Shown here: piece by piece, positions 1 through 10,155 of the stretch
Layout: each line of letters opens with the position of its first letter
Position numbering within the stretch: position 1 is the first letter of the stretch
From: Reclinomonas americana ATCC 50394
Taxonomy: Eukaryota; Jakobida; Jakobea; Jakobida
DNA length: 21,056 nt
Direction: 5' to 3'
NCBI GenBank assembly: GCA_048213135.1
Contig: PS015012.1
Coordinates: 205,107 to 226,162 of the forward strand
Made by a program: the position numbers and the translations under genes
The notes under the pieces: generated by a model
Database searches by the model: none
What the model saw: the letters and a program-made list of their open reading frames with translations, nothing else
Told to the model about the DNA's origin: nothing

Positions 1-3000
1 GCTTGCCTTGTGTGGGATGCGATATGCTCAATTTCGTTTCCTGCGCGCAGCACGATTGCTGATGGGCACCGAGCTGGACATGCGAGCGCAGGAGTTTGTG
101 TCGTTTGAGCAGGATCTCGCCCAAGCGTTGCAGTGCTACGTGCTGGCGATTGAGGTGATGCGTTGTTCTTCTGTGTGTGGGTGTGTGTGGGGTGAGGCCA
201 GTGAGTCACCGTGTGCGATGGCAGGTGCAAGAACGCAATGGACGACTGACAATGGTCGGCAATCTGTACACGGAAATGGGCGAGGCGCTGATGGTTTGTG
301 TGTGTGTGTGCGTGTGCGTGTGGCAAGGGAGGGTTCTCGGTGATCATTGTTTTGCGGCACATTTGCAGCGTCTGGGGCACCACGCCGATGCCGCTCTGCA
401 TTTTGAGAAAGCGGCCACGGTGTTCTCGTCCGAGCTGCAGCATTCGTTGTCGATCTCGTGTCTGCAGAGTGCCGCGTGGTGTCGTACGCGTGAAAGTTGT
501 GTGAGCTCCCCTCGTTGTGTCGGTGTGGTGTTTTGAGTGGGTGCTTATCGCCCTCGTGATGCACACACAGAGGACTACGAGACGGCGGTGACGCTGCTGA
601 TGCGACTGGCACAATTTGCCGAGGAGTTGCCGTCGTCGTCGGGCGCATCGCTCTCCACTGGTGGTGGCGCACTCGATTTTCAAGAAGTGGTGGCCGTGCA
701 GTGCCGCGTCTCGTGCTTCCTTCTCTTTCTCATTCTGGTTCGTCACGGTCACAACGCGTGATCGTCACTGCTTTCGCTCACTGTTCGGTTGTGGACGCGA
801 GTAGAAGTTGGAGGCCAAGGCACGCACTCTGCTCGCCGAGCTCAAGGTGTACATGACTGTGCGTCGGCGGTACGCACTCATGGACAGCCTCCTTGTGCTG
901 CTAGACACGATTCTGGTGCGTCGCCTCTGCTACTCGCCTCACTTTGTCAATCGCACCTCACCGTCCCTCTGCGCAGGATGCTTGCGAGGCTCACGACACG
1001 TACACCCTGACGGTGCTGTTTGACGACGTGGCGGAGGTGCTGTCGCCGGAGCAGATTGAGTTGTATCAGGAGGTGCAGCATGTGTTTGAGAATCCCGCCG
1101 ATCTCGAGCTCTTTGACGACGATCATGCGCTGTATGGACCGGGTGCGGAGACGCGCCTGTCAACCAAGGCCAACAATGCTTCTACTGGTGGCATGCACGC
1201 GCGTGCACGCAGCTCGTCGCGGTCGTCGGAGCTGCGCCGTCAGCCGTCCGAGTCTGGCATGTCGTCCAACCGCAGCAGCGCGGACGACGGGTCGCAGAAT
1301 GGCAGCCGGCATCGTGGCACATCAGTGTCCAGTGGCCTGAGCGACGGTGAGGTGGTGGCAGGAGCGGCGGCCGAGATTGCTGCTGCTGCCGCCGCTGCTG
1401 CCCAGGAGGCAGGCAGCTCACGGTCACGGGGTCTCTCGGCGCCACCTAGTCGAGCACCGGACGGTGGACAGTTGCGTGAACTGCTCGTGACGGTGTCCCT
1501 GCTCGTGCTGACCTGTGCTCTTTCAGGTCGGGTGGTGCGGACGGCGTTTTTGCGCGTCCTCGGTCACGTCTGGTCGACAGTGTGGCGGCTGGAGCAGCCG
1601 CGGCTGCGGCCGATGTGCAGTCCGTCAGGTAAGTCGGGTGGAAGCCACGTTGTGTTTCGCACAGTGAGCTCACATCCGGTGCAGTTCTCGTTCGTCGTCA
1701 CAGAGCCCGGCGGATGAGATGTTCCGGCGGAGTACACCGTGCGTCAGCATCAATAGGCCTTTGTCACATGTCTCCCCTGCTCACTTGCGTGCACAGAACG
1801 GATCACTTGAACGAGCAAGGAGGGCGACGGTTCGTCACTTCTGCTCCCCTCTGTTTGTTTCTTCGATCACCAACCTCACGAGTGAACGGTGGTGTGCGCA
1901 CAGGCCATCCACACCCTCGGCGACGTGTGCCGCAGAGAGTGGCACGCCACTCGCACGCTTCCCCCCGGACGATCCGGAAGGTGGTGGTGGTGGTGGTGGT
2001 GGCGGTGCTGGCGGCGGTGGAGGTGGACGTGCGCGAAGCTCGTCACTGTTATGTCGTGGTGTGGTAGGAAAGGCACCTAGAAGCTTCCCACGTCAAGCTC
2101 ACAGCGTGCTCCACCTCACAGAAGCAATGCCAGTGCTGGTGCTTTCTCGGCGGCCAGTTCTCTGGGGTGTGTGGGCGCTCATTCTTATTTGTGCGTGTAT
2201 CTCTCTTGTGATCTGTGGTGTCTCATCATCACTGCCCGCCACACGCAGAGATGTTCCTGCCTCCAACACTGGATCGCGGCAGGGTCGCAAGCTGCGCACC
2301 CTGCTGATAATAGAGCACGTTGCGTGTGAGATACTGAATTGCGACACCCGCATTGTAGGAATGCTTCCGGTCTTTCGACGGATCCCGACAATGAGGACGA
2401 GCAACCGATGGACAACGTCAATGACGAGAGCGGCGAACGGTGTGGCATTTCTTCACCCTGTGCTATCTTCAAGCTCGGATTTGCTCACGCATATGGGTAC
2501 ATTTGCAGGTGCAATCCGAGCTCGATAATCGTGGCTCCTGCAGATGGCAACAACGCCGCCACGGGCAGGTGAGACGACATCTTTTCCTTTGCCACACACG
2601 CGGTATGCTCACCTACTCTGGTCAGCGATGTGGGCACCAGCGCAGTGCTGAGCGAACAGTTTCGTCGCCACTTCATTTCCTTTACCGCCGTTCGCGTCCT
2701 CTTATCATCTTGCTTTGTGCAGGCCTGCTGCCGAGGCACCAGAAAGGTGTGCAGAATACTATTGTGCGGACTTTCGCTGCGTACATGTCCTCATTTCATT
2801 ATTTTTGCACTCGTTCAGTCAAGCTCGTCCACAATCGCCGTCATCTCCAGTCGCTGCCGCTCGCGTGCTCATTGCCCCTTCGTTGACGCCAGCTGCTCGA
2901 TCGCCACACACCAGTTGCGTGCCATGGGCAATCGCTCGCCTGCTGAGTGATCGCTCACCTGCTCTCCCCTCTGTGTTTGTGTGTACGACGCAGCTCCCGC

Positions 3001-6000
3001 ACGGCCGAAGCAGCTGGCGCCTGTGAAGCAGCGTGACACCACACACAGTCCGCAGCCTTCACATTTGTTTACGAAGCAAGTCGTCCGCAGCGTCGATTTC
3101 CAGCACACACCCGTCACTGTGGCCACGCAGCAGACCATGGTGTCGGCCGGTAAGTCAACCTTTTTTCCCTCTCTTCCGCCTGTGTGTACTCACTCACACC
3201 TCTCGGATGGTGCGATCATGCAGGATCGCCAGTGAGCCACATGCGCCATCTGAGCGAGGTCGACACGTGGAGTTCGTCTGCGTCGTCCGGCAGCTCAGCC
3301 GCTTTTACACACGGCGATATGCTGGCGGCACTGCACGCCGATTCGCTCGATGTGGATGTGGCAGATGCGGAGAACGTCGTCGGCTCGGTGGCGCTCATGC
3401 ATGTGGCGGCGCCTCATTCTCCCTCGTTTGCTTTCCGCGACCACAAGCCGTTGTCGCCCGTCAACAATGCGCCAGCGTCTGGTCTTCGATCTCCGACATC
3501 ACTGGAGAATGTGTCGATTGTGACGCAGGATCAGTCGCGTGCCGAGTGCGTTGCCATGAACGCGCCTCGTGCGTCGCCATTGAGCGAGATCACCAACATG
3601 AGTTCCCGTGTGCCTGGCGCCATGTCCAGTCCGCGCGAGGAGCCCGGAAGCCCACCGCCGAGATCGGCTTCGGCAGGCTCGGAGCCCTCTGTTCGTTCGC
3701 CACCCTCACAGTCGCAGCAACAGTCGTACTCGTCGCCGCCCGCACCACCCGCGGCGTCGCTTCGTGCGGCCAGTGGCTCCCCGCCGGCGGTGCCGCCGGC
3801 AGGACTGGCCTCGCCGTCGCATGTGGCGGTGTTGGTGGTGGCCTCTCCACGGCCAGCTACTCCACCTCCGTCGCCGCCGGTGGTCACGGTGGTGGCGTCT
3901 CCACCAATGTCTGACGACGCGGCGGCCAGCGCACCTCCGTCCCACTCGACTGCGCCATCGTCGCCCATGCCGGTGTCGCCCATGCCCGCCGCCGAATCTG
4001 TGCCGTCTCCAGTGCCCTCAGTTGACGAGACGGCTCCGTTGTCTCCAGAGGACCAGACAGCCTCGGCCACGGCAGCCGAAGCAGCAGCATCACCAACAAC
4101 AGCTGCTGCTGCTGCGGCATCGTCGGCATCGTCGGCCATGGATGACTTTTTCGGATTTGCACCTGTGGTGCCGGCAAAACAGCAGTCGAGCCCGCAGGCA
4201 AGCCTATTCGGCGTTGTCTCCGTGCTGCCGCAGCCGGAGCTGCATCGACAAGAGTCCGACGGCTGCCTCACCATGCGGGATCCGTTCGACGACATGTTCG
4301 ACACTGGTCACGAGCAGGCGGTGCTGAGTGCCGCCGCACAGGATGTTGTGTCGCAGGCGTCTGGCGCTGCTGCTGCTGCCGCTCCACCAGAGGAGCTTGT
4401 CATGTCGCCGTCCGAGTGGCACTCGGATGTTGGCTCCGACATGACGCCGCAGTCAATGTCGACGTTTGGATCGCCGACAGCACCCGTTGGCGTCTCCACT
4501 GCTGGTGCTGCGGCCGCGTCCCTTCCCGCTCTCTCCGCTGGCGATCAGCCTGTGTCACCGGTGCCGACATTGGATTTGTCGCGTGTCTCGAACCCGTCTG
4601 CCGGACCACCGCCACGGCCGGTGGTGCCTGTGCCGTCCAGTTCGGTTCAATCGTCGGCCGGTGCCCCGCATGACGATCTGGCCATGGTGCTCATCACACC
4701 AAAGAGTCCTGCGCCTCCCGACACTCCGCATTCCGCCTCCCATCCCGCCAATTCCAGTGTCGTTGCGTGCTGTGCTTGCATGCCGTGGTTAACAAACAGT
4801 GACACTCATGCGTGCACAGTCGGCGACGCCGCGCTCCGCACGACTGGAGGCCGGAATCATTGATTCATCCGACGAAGAGGAAGAGGAGGAGGAGGAGGAG
4901 GGTCATGGAGCAGCAGTTACCGCAGAAGACGACGAACACGCTGCGCTCACCAGCGTCGCCACACCGAAGAAGCTTGTGGCGGAGCGATCGGTTCGACTGT
5001 CGCTGTGCATGTGTATATGTGTCTCTGCATGTGTTGCTCATTGTGTGTTGCTGGTAGCCGCCGCGTGATGCCACCGCCGCCGCGGGCACGCCACCGACCG
5101 GCGCCGCCGCAGCGCCTCTGGTTTGTCCTTCCTCCTGTGTCGTTTCTCTTTGCCATTGCGTTCTTGCTGACACGAATGATGTGCAGTCGGTCACGCCGGG
5201 TGGCGAAAGTGCCAAGTTGCTTGAGGTGTGGCCAGTGTACGCGCGTACTCTTGTGTTCTGTGTATGGGTGGGCGCTGACACATGCGTCTGTGCTGCAGAT
5301 GGCTACGCGACTGGAGAACATGGACAAGCTGTTGTCGTCGCTGCTGACAGCGTCTCCCGACGGATCTCCGTCACACGCTCGCAGTCGAAGCGAGCAGCTG
5401 CCGAGCAATGCACTCGCTACTGCGGAAACGGTTTGCCTCTGCAGATTGCAGTCATGCATTTCGAGCGTCTTCTTCTCACGCACTGGCATGTGCTGCACAG
5501 TTGTACGCCGGCTCGTCACTCGACGATGTCACGTCGGAGCAGTTCCTGCGCGACGAAGCAGAAGCTGAGGCTGCTGCGGCCTCCCTGTCACTCGGCTCCT
5601 CCTCTGCAGCGCCGCCAGTGGTACCGTGGAGTGCGGGAGCGGTGAGCTTTGCACGTCATGTCCATGGGCTGTCGATGCAGTCTGGCACTCACACTGCGCC
5701 GTCGTCTGCAGTCGCAGACACCAGCCAAGATTGGTGCACTGGCGCCACCTGCTCCGAGCAGTGACGCAGAAGTTGCGCATATTCATCTCGCCCAGCGCAG
5801 CGTTCACCAACTGATCTACGTGTGTGTGTGTGTGCGTGCAGACGCTGGAGCGAGTATTTGTTTCACCGCGCGAGGCCGCAGAAGCAGTTGCGGCAGACTT
5901 CCTGTATACCTCTTTTTGTCTTTTGCTCACACTTGGTGTTGCGAGTAGTTGGGCGTGCTGCTGACGGACTCGGAGGAGGATCTGTCTGGTGATGAATCGG

Positions 6001-9000
6001 AGGGCGGCGCGGCCGAGTCGAGCGAGGAAGAGGATTTGCCGCCGGACGCGGGTGTCATCATGAAGTCTCCATCAAGCACGACGACGGGTACTCCCCGATC
6101 GCCACCTTCTGGCACACCACGATCGCTCATGGCTGCTGCGATGGCCGCCGGTGTGTTGCGCTCGCCAACCAACTCCTCGTCGGTGAGTTGTCTCGCTCGC
6201 TGCAACGCACCACCAGCATGCATGCCTCACAATTGTGTATTCTTTCGTAGCCGCGCTCCCAGCCAGTGGTCAAATCGATTCAGCCACTGACGGGTATCGG
6301 TGGTATGACGGCTGGGCCGGTGAGCTGCTGCTGTGTGTGTTGATTTGTGGGCTGCTGTCATGTTCATTGTACCATTGCGTGTAGACGGTGGGCACTCCCG
6401 GCACCGCTTCGTCGCCGGTTTCGAATGTGCTCGTGGCTCCGGCCTCGTCACAGCAGCTGTGGTCGCCTCCGCAGAATCGGGTTTGTCATTGCGTTCCTCT
6501 TCTGACTTGTGTCACGAGACTCACGTGCAACGTGGCGTGCAGCACATTGCGGACGAGTCGATGGACTCACTGCATCCGCCAGTGAAGCATTCGCCCTCAC
6601 CCGGTATCGCGCGAGGCAAGCACTTGTCACCGTCGCAAATGTCCGGTGGCTCGCCTGGTTCTCTCTCGTCGGTGCGCATCGCCTTGACAACGCTTACTCG
6701 CCTATTCAATTCCCGCTCATCATCTCATGTTGTCATTTCCCATCGCGCAGCTGCAACTGAGTCCTGCCAACGTGCACGGCAGCGGCGGCAAGGTTTGCAA
6801 CACGCGTACTTGTGTGGTTGGTATGTGCAATTGTGTTGTTTGCTTATTTCTGTGCCAGACGGGACAGGCGGTCTCCACCGTGACACCACCGCAGCCGGCT
6901 TCGTACCTCGCTGTTGCGTCGCTCTCTTGCTACATTGTCGTCACGTGCTGGATGCTGACGCGAACGTGTGTCTTTGCGCGCAGGTTCCGTCCGACACGTG
7001 GGAGAGTCCAGCGGCACCGGGCGACGCCGCGGAGGGTGGCGCAGCAGCAGCACCGAAGCCTGCAGTCGCTGGTCGTGGCCAACATGCGGCGCGTGGACGC
7101 CTGTCCTTTGGCACGAGAGGCAAGAATGCAGGATCTGTGACTCCGCCGCGCATGCAGACGATTCCAAAGCCAGTGCGTTCGCGCACGCCGTCCGATCGCA
7201 CTCCGCCGTCGTCTGCACGCGGGGCCACGAAACCGACCGAGGCTGGCGCTACGGGTGCGTCAACCACGGTCGGCTCGCTCTCCGCCCGAGCCTCCACCGA
7301 GCGTTCGCGACGAGCGACGCCATCCGGTCGCGGTTCCTCGGCACAGCCACTTCCTCGGCCACCATCGCGTACCGTGTCGCCCTCGGTGCCAGTCGCCGAC
7401 AAGCGTCGCCCTGCAGGCACCGCCGCTGCTCGTCCTCCTTCTCGCTCTGCCGCAACTGGTACGGTCACAGTGGCGGCCTCGCAACTCCTGACGCCCACTG
7501 CGGGCACCTCCGCATCGGCGACTACTCCGTCCACTGCGTCGGCGGTAACAGCGGCGACTGGTTCTGCGACTCGTCCGCCGCGCGTTTCGCGGGCACGCAT
7601 GTCCATGTCACCACAGCCTGGGCATCCGGACCGCAAGGCTGCGGCTGCAGCTGCGGCCGCCAACCTGCTGTCGGCTGGTCAGTCGCCGACGCCGTCGGGC
7701 CGCCTGTCAGTGCCGGTGACGGCGGCCGCGGCCGGTTCGTCGCAGTCGCCCGCGCCTCAGGCAGCCGCTGCTGCCCGCCGCACAGGTTCACCCGCCGTCG
7801 GCCAGTCAGCCGGCAAGCGTCCGCCGTCGGTGACGTCGCGTGCATCACCGGCACCTGCAGCTCCGCCGGCAAAGAAGCCGCGACCGCCACCACGTCCAAG
7901 ACCGTCAAGCGCCGCGCAGTCGTCGCCATCACTCAAGCCTGCGGATGGCAGTGAGCAAACGCGCTCGCCCCCAACGCAGTCAACCACTGTTTCGTACTTG
8001 GACACTTTCCCCTCCCTTGAGTTTTGCATCTCTACTCACTCGCCAGTGACGACAGGTGTCTGCTGGCTTGAGACCGCCGAGTGGATCGCGACGGACGGCT
8101 ACTCCGTCTCCGGTGCCGACCGTGCGCATTACCGAATCGTCGCCACTGCGGCGACCACCACTGGCCACCGACGCCAAGCTGACGACAACGACAACTACAA
8201 CAACAACAACAACAACGGCGTCCTCGTCGTCAGCGTCATCACCGACGGCGTTCACTGGCGCCAACGATTCTCTCCCCACCAAGGAGCCGCTCGGATCCAC
8301 TCTCGGGGTGGCGGAGCGGACGGCACGAAGCACGAGTGCGCCGCGCTCATCGTCGGCCGCCACAAAACGAGGTTCGTTGCTTGCGTTTGCTGTTTTTCCC
8401 CCAATCGCATCACTGTCTCACCGATGCGCAGTGCTGGCGTCGTCCCCTCGATCGACCATGTTGAGTCCGCGCTCGCAGTCGTACTTGCCTGCCTCGCTGG
8501 AGGAGCAAGAGAAGCGACTGCTGGCGGTCACTGAGTCGATATTTGGTACCGATGTGGCGCCACTGGTGGTGTCCAGCTTCGAGGCGGCGGCTTCGGGCGA
8601 GCTTGACGAACCCAAGACCGACATTCTGCCGCCAGAGCCGCCTACTGTAGTTCCAGGCATTACGGATGAGGAGGCACCCAGCAGCAAGCACTCGCGCAGT
8701 CCACTGCCGTCGCCACGTCGTCGGCTTTCACCGGGCGAGAAAGCGGCGGCGGCCAAGGCGAGCAAGGTGCGACGGACGCCGAATCCGTGGTTGCCTGCTC
8801 CATCCGTCAAGGTCGAGGTCGCCAGCAGTGGCGGTGTGATGGTGATTCCGCCGCCGCCAGTGACAACCACGACTACTGCGACTGCAGCAGAGTCGGTGCC
8901 GGCGAGTGATCCGGCTCCGTCGTCGGCGACAGCGTCCGCGGAGGAAGGCACGACAACAATCAGCATCCCCTTGCCGACGCCGCGCCAAGTGAGGCCGGCT

Positions 9001-10125
9001 GTCCTGGCGCCAGAGTTGGCAGCCGCGGTGGCGGCGGCGCGCAAGGCGCGTCAGGACCAAGCGGTGCCGTCGATTCGCAATCCACGCGCACAACGCGTTG
9101 TCACGGACGACGGCAAAGTGGTGCGTGAGCTCGCTCGCTGTCTACTCTCTGCATTCGTCGATGTTGTTTTTGACGCTGATGTCCGTGTTGTAACTGCAGC
9201 AACACCTGCTCTCACGTTCTCGCTCGACTACGGGCGTACAGCGCGCCACTCCAGAGTCCACCAAGACGCAGGTGAGTGGGTGTGCGCGTTTCTGCTTTTG
9301 TGCTATTCATTGTGGTCAACTGAGAAACGTGCACCACAGCCCGAGTCGCGTCAGCCACGATCGCCGTCGGGTAGCCCGTCCACAACAAGCGCCGCAACGG
9401 CGCGCGCACTGGCCCCGCAGCTGTCGCCACCAACACGTGATGCAACAAAGCTGGCGCCGAGCAGCCCCGAGCAGCTGCACAGCTTGTTGACCTCACCGCG
9501 CTTCGTCCACAAGGACCAGTCGCCGCGGCGTGTCGTGGTCGACCCGTCGCCGCAAGTGTGGCTGACACCAGACGGTCGCCAGTCGGAGACGGCTCTCGTC
9601 GATCGCGACATGCCGACCCCAGTGACGACCGGCGAGCAGTCGCCCACGTCGTCTGCCGATGGCGGCAGTCCGCCGCAGGCACAGCTGCGAGCATCGTCCA
9701 CACGCCCGCTGGTCACACCAACACCAGTGCCGCTGCTGTCGACCATTCCACAAAAGCCGTCGGCGCAGCCGCCCAAGTTGTACGTGGCGACCACCATCAC
9801 GACCACCAGCAACCCGGGCTCCTCGGGAGATGCCGATAAGTCGGATCCGCCGCCGCTGAGCGCTCGCCGCACTCCATCCATGCAGCTGCAGGCCGGCGAA
9901 GGTGGCGAAGCGAACGGCAGGCGCAGCGTCGTGCCACGGCCAAGCACAGCAAACGCCACCACAGCCGTGCCGCAGATGATTGGATTCCAGAGGAGGCAGC
10001 CAGCTCCGTCGCCGACGGTGGTGATCTTGTCGGTGGAGTCGCAGCCGCTGCCACTCCCGCAAATCGTGCTGGACAGTCCGTCGGCGGCGGCCACTGCCGC
10101 CACAGTGGCGGAGGATGAACGGTGA
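1..10125 (+). CDS. HAP40: HAP40-like protein with giant disordered C-terminal tail (5' partial)
   Basis: The gene is open at the window start and ends at a TGA at 10123-10125. My model has 37 exons; the main ones are 1-154, 225-293, 369-489, 571-737, 805-915, 977-1470, 1527-1628, a run of 24-156-nt exons to 3149, 3224-4761, 4820-4990, a run of 39-234-nt exons from 5058 to 6912, 6984-7988, 8056-8371, 8432-9120, 9200-9271 and 9340-10125. Splice phases chain throughout, giving about 2558 codons. Residues 1-247 resemble HAP40, a TPR/SNAP-like solenoid that binds huntingtin in animals. The rest is low-complexity Ser/Pro/Ala/Thr. Least certain are the donor after 1904 (2042 or 2048) and a possible 35-bp intron at 2324-2358. 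Several genes could be merged here, but no stop or clear restart breaks the phase chain. Alpha/gamma-SNAP is the main alternative for the domain. Confidence 0.65.
2..1117 (+). other. HAP40-like helical solenoid domain (exons 1-6)
   Basis: Spliced exons give helical-repeat sequence with landmarks in the order found in human HAP40 (recalled from memory). These are AARLLMGTELDMRAQ (human AARLFLRQERDARQ), GEALMRLGHHADAALHFEKA (human LRDLGQPAAAAGHFQRA), CRTQDYETAVTLLMRL (human LLARDYTGALAVFTRM), VQCRVSCFLLFLIL (human VRCEVSRVLLLLLL) and, at the end, an ungapped stretch that finishes VLSPEQIELYQEV (human LLTAEQNHLLHLV). Skipping the intron at 490-570 makes 'CRTQDYE', and using the GTTCGT donor at 738 keeps the 'LLFLIL' helix in frame. 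The 5' part of the domain lies outside the window. HAP40 stabilises huntingtin; whether this organism has huntingtin cannot be seen here. Confidence 0.62.
297..322 (+). repeat. TG-rich tract in HAP40-like intron 2
   Basis: Alternating TG/CG dinucleotides lie directly after the GTTTGT donor at 294, inside a 75-bp intron (294-368). They are an example of the intron-confined TG repeats seen across the window. Confidence 0.8.
1980..2030 (+). repeat. (GGT)n microsatellite encoding poly-Gly
   Basis: Eight GGT units are followed by GGC/GGT/GGA variants. In the phase set by the upstream introns the tract reads as about 15 Gly with one Ala, just after PPDDPE. Confidence 0.85.
5820..5838 (+). repeat. 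(GT)n tract in short intron 5772-5841
   Basis: The pure GT run sits just before the CAG acceptor at 5841. Taken alone it looks like a 22-bp intron. The GTTGCG donor at 5772 instead gives a normal 70-bp intron in the same phase. Confidence 0.75.
8182..8217 (+). repeat. (ACA)n tract encoding poly-Thr
   Basis: ACA/ACG/ACT codons run in the coding frame and give 12 consecutive Thr after DAKL in exon 8056-8371. Confidence 0.85.
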
Positions 10126-10138
10126 ACGAAACCAATAA

Positions 10139-10143
10139 TGTAA
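10139..10143 (+). terminator. TGTAA, possible 3'-end (polyadenylation) motif
   Basis: TGTAA lies 14 nt after the TGA of the HAP40-like gene, in the 30-bp spacer before the convergent helicase stop. TGTAA is the known poly(A) signal of green algae. Its use here is inferred from recurrence after three other stops in this window. Confidence 0.4.
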
Positions 10144-10155
10144 ACACTCTGCATA

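Larger units (their letters stand above)
1118..10125 (+). other. Low-complexity, SP-rich tail of the HAP40-like gene
   Basis: After the solenoid the protein becomes a Ser/Ala/Pro/Thr-rich chain of more than 2300 residues. It has a poly-Gly run (1980-2030), an acidic Glu run (about 4872-4901), a 12-Thr run (8182-8217), poly-Ala patches, and very many Ser-Pro or Thr-Pro dipeptides such as RSPLPSPRRRLSPGEK. No folded domain is recognisable. Two short blocks stand out in the 3224-4761 exon: MDDFFGF (about 4138) and DPFDDMF (4279-4299), which resemble adaptor-binding DPF/DxF motifs. A modestly helical stretch, LEMATRLENMDKLLSSLL, crosses the 5226-5298 intron. Antisense and alternate-frame ORFs over this region are GC-composition shadows. 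Confidence 0.6.

Noticed and set aside
136-672. 178-aa minus-strand ORF opposite the HAP40-like exons
   Set aside because: It crosses plus-strand introns and is His/Thr/Pro-biased, as expected from antisense of GTG-rich DNA. The plus strand has phase-chained exons with protein similarity.
3531-4304. 257-aa minus-strand Gly/Ala/Asp-rich ORF
   Set aside because: It is the antisense shadow of the Ser/Pro/Ala-rich exon 3224-4761. The plus strand is spliced in phase on both sides.
5820-5841. A 22-bp mini-intron made of GT repeats
   Set aside because: The GTTGCG donor at 5772 gives a 70-bp intron in the same phase and matches 12 other donors.
6333-8534. 733-aa plus-strand ORF taken as one continuous protein
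   Set aside because: It reads through introns at 6913-6983 and 7989-8055 and is in the wrong frame before 6984. Only 6984-7988 is used as coding in this frame.
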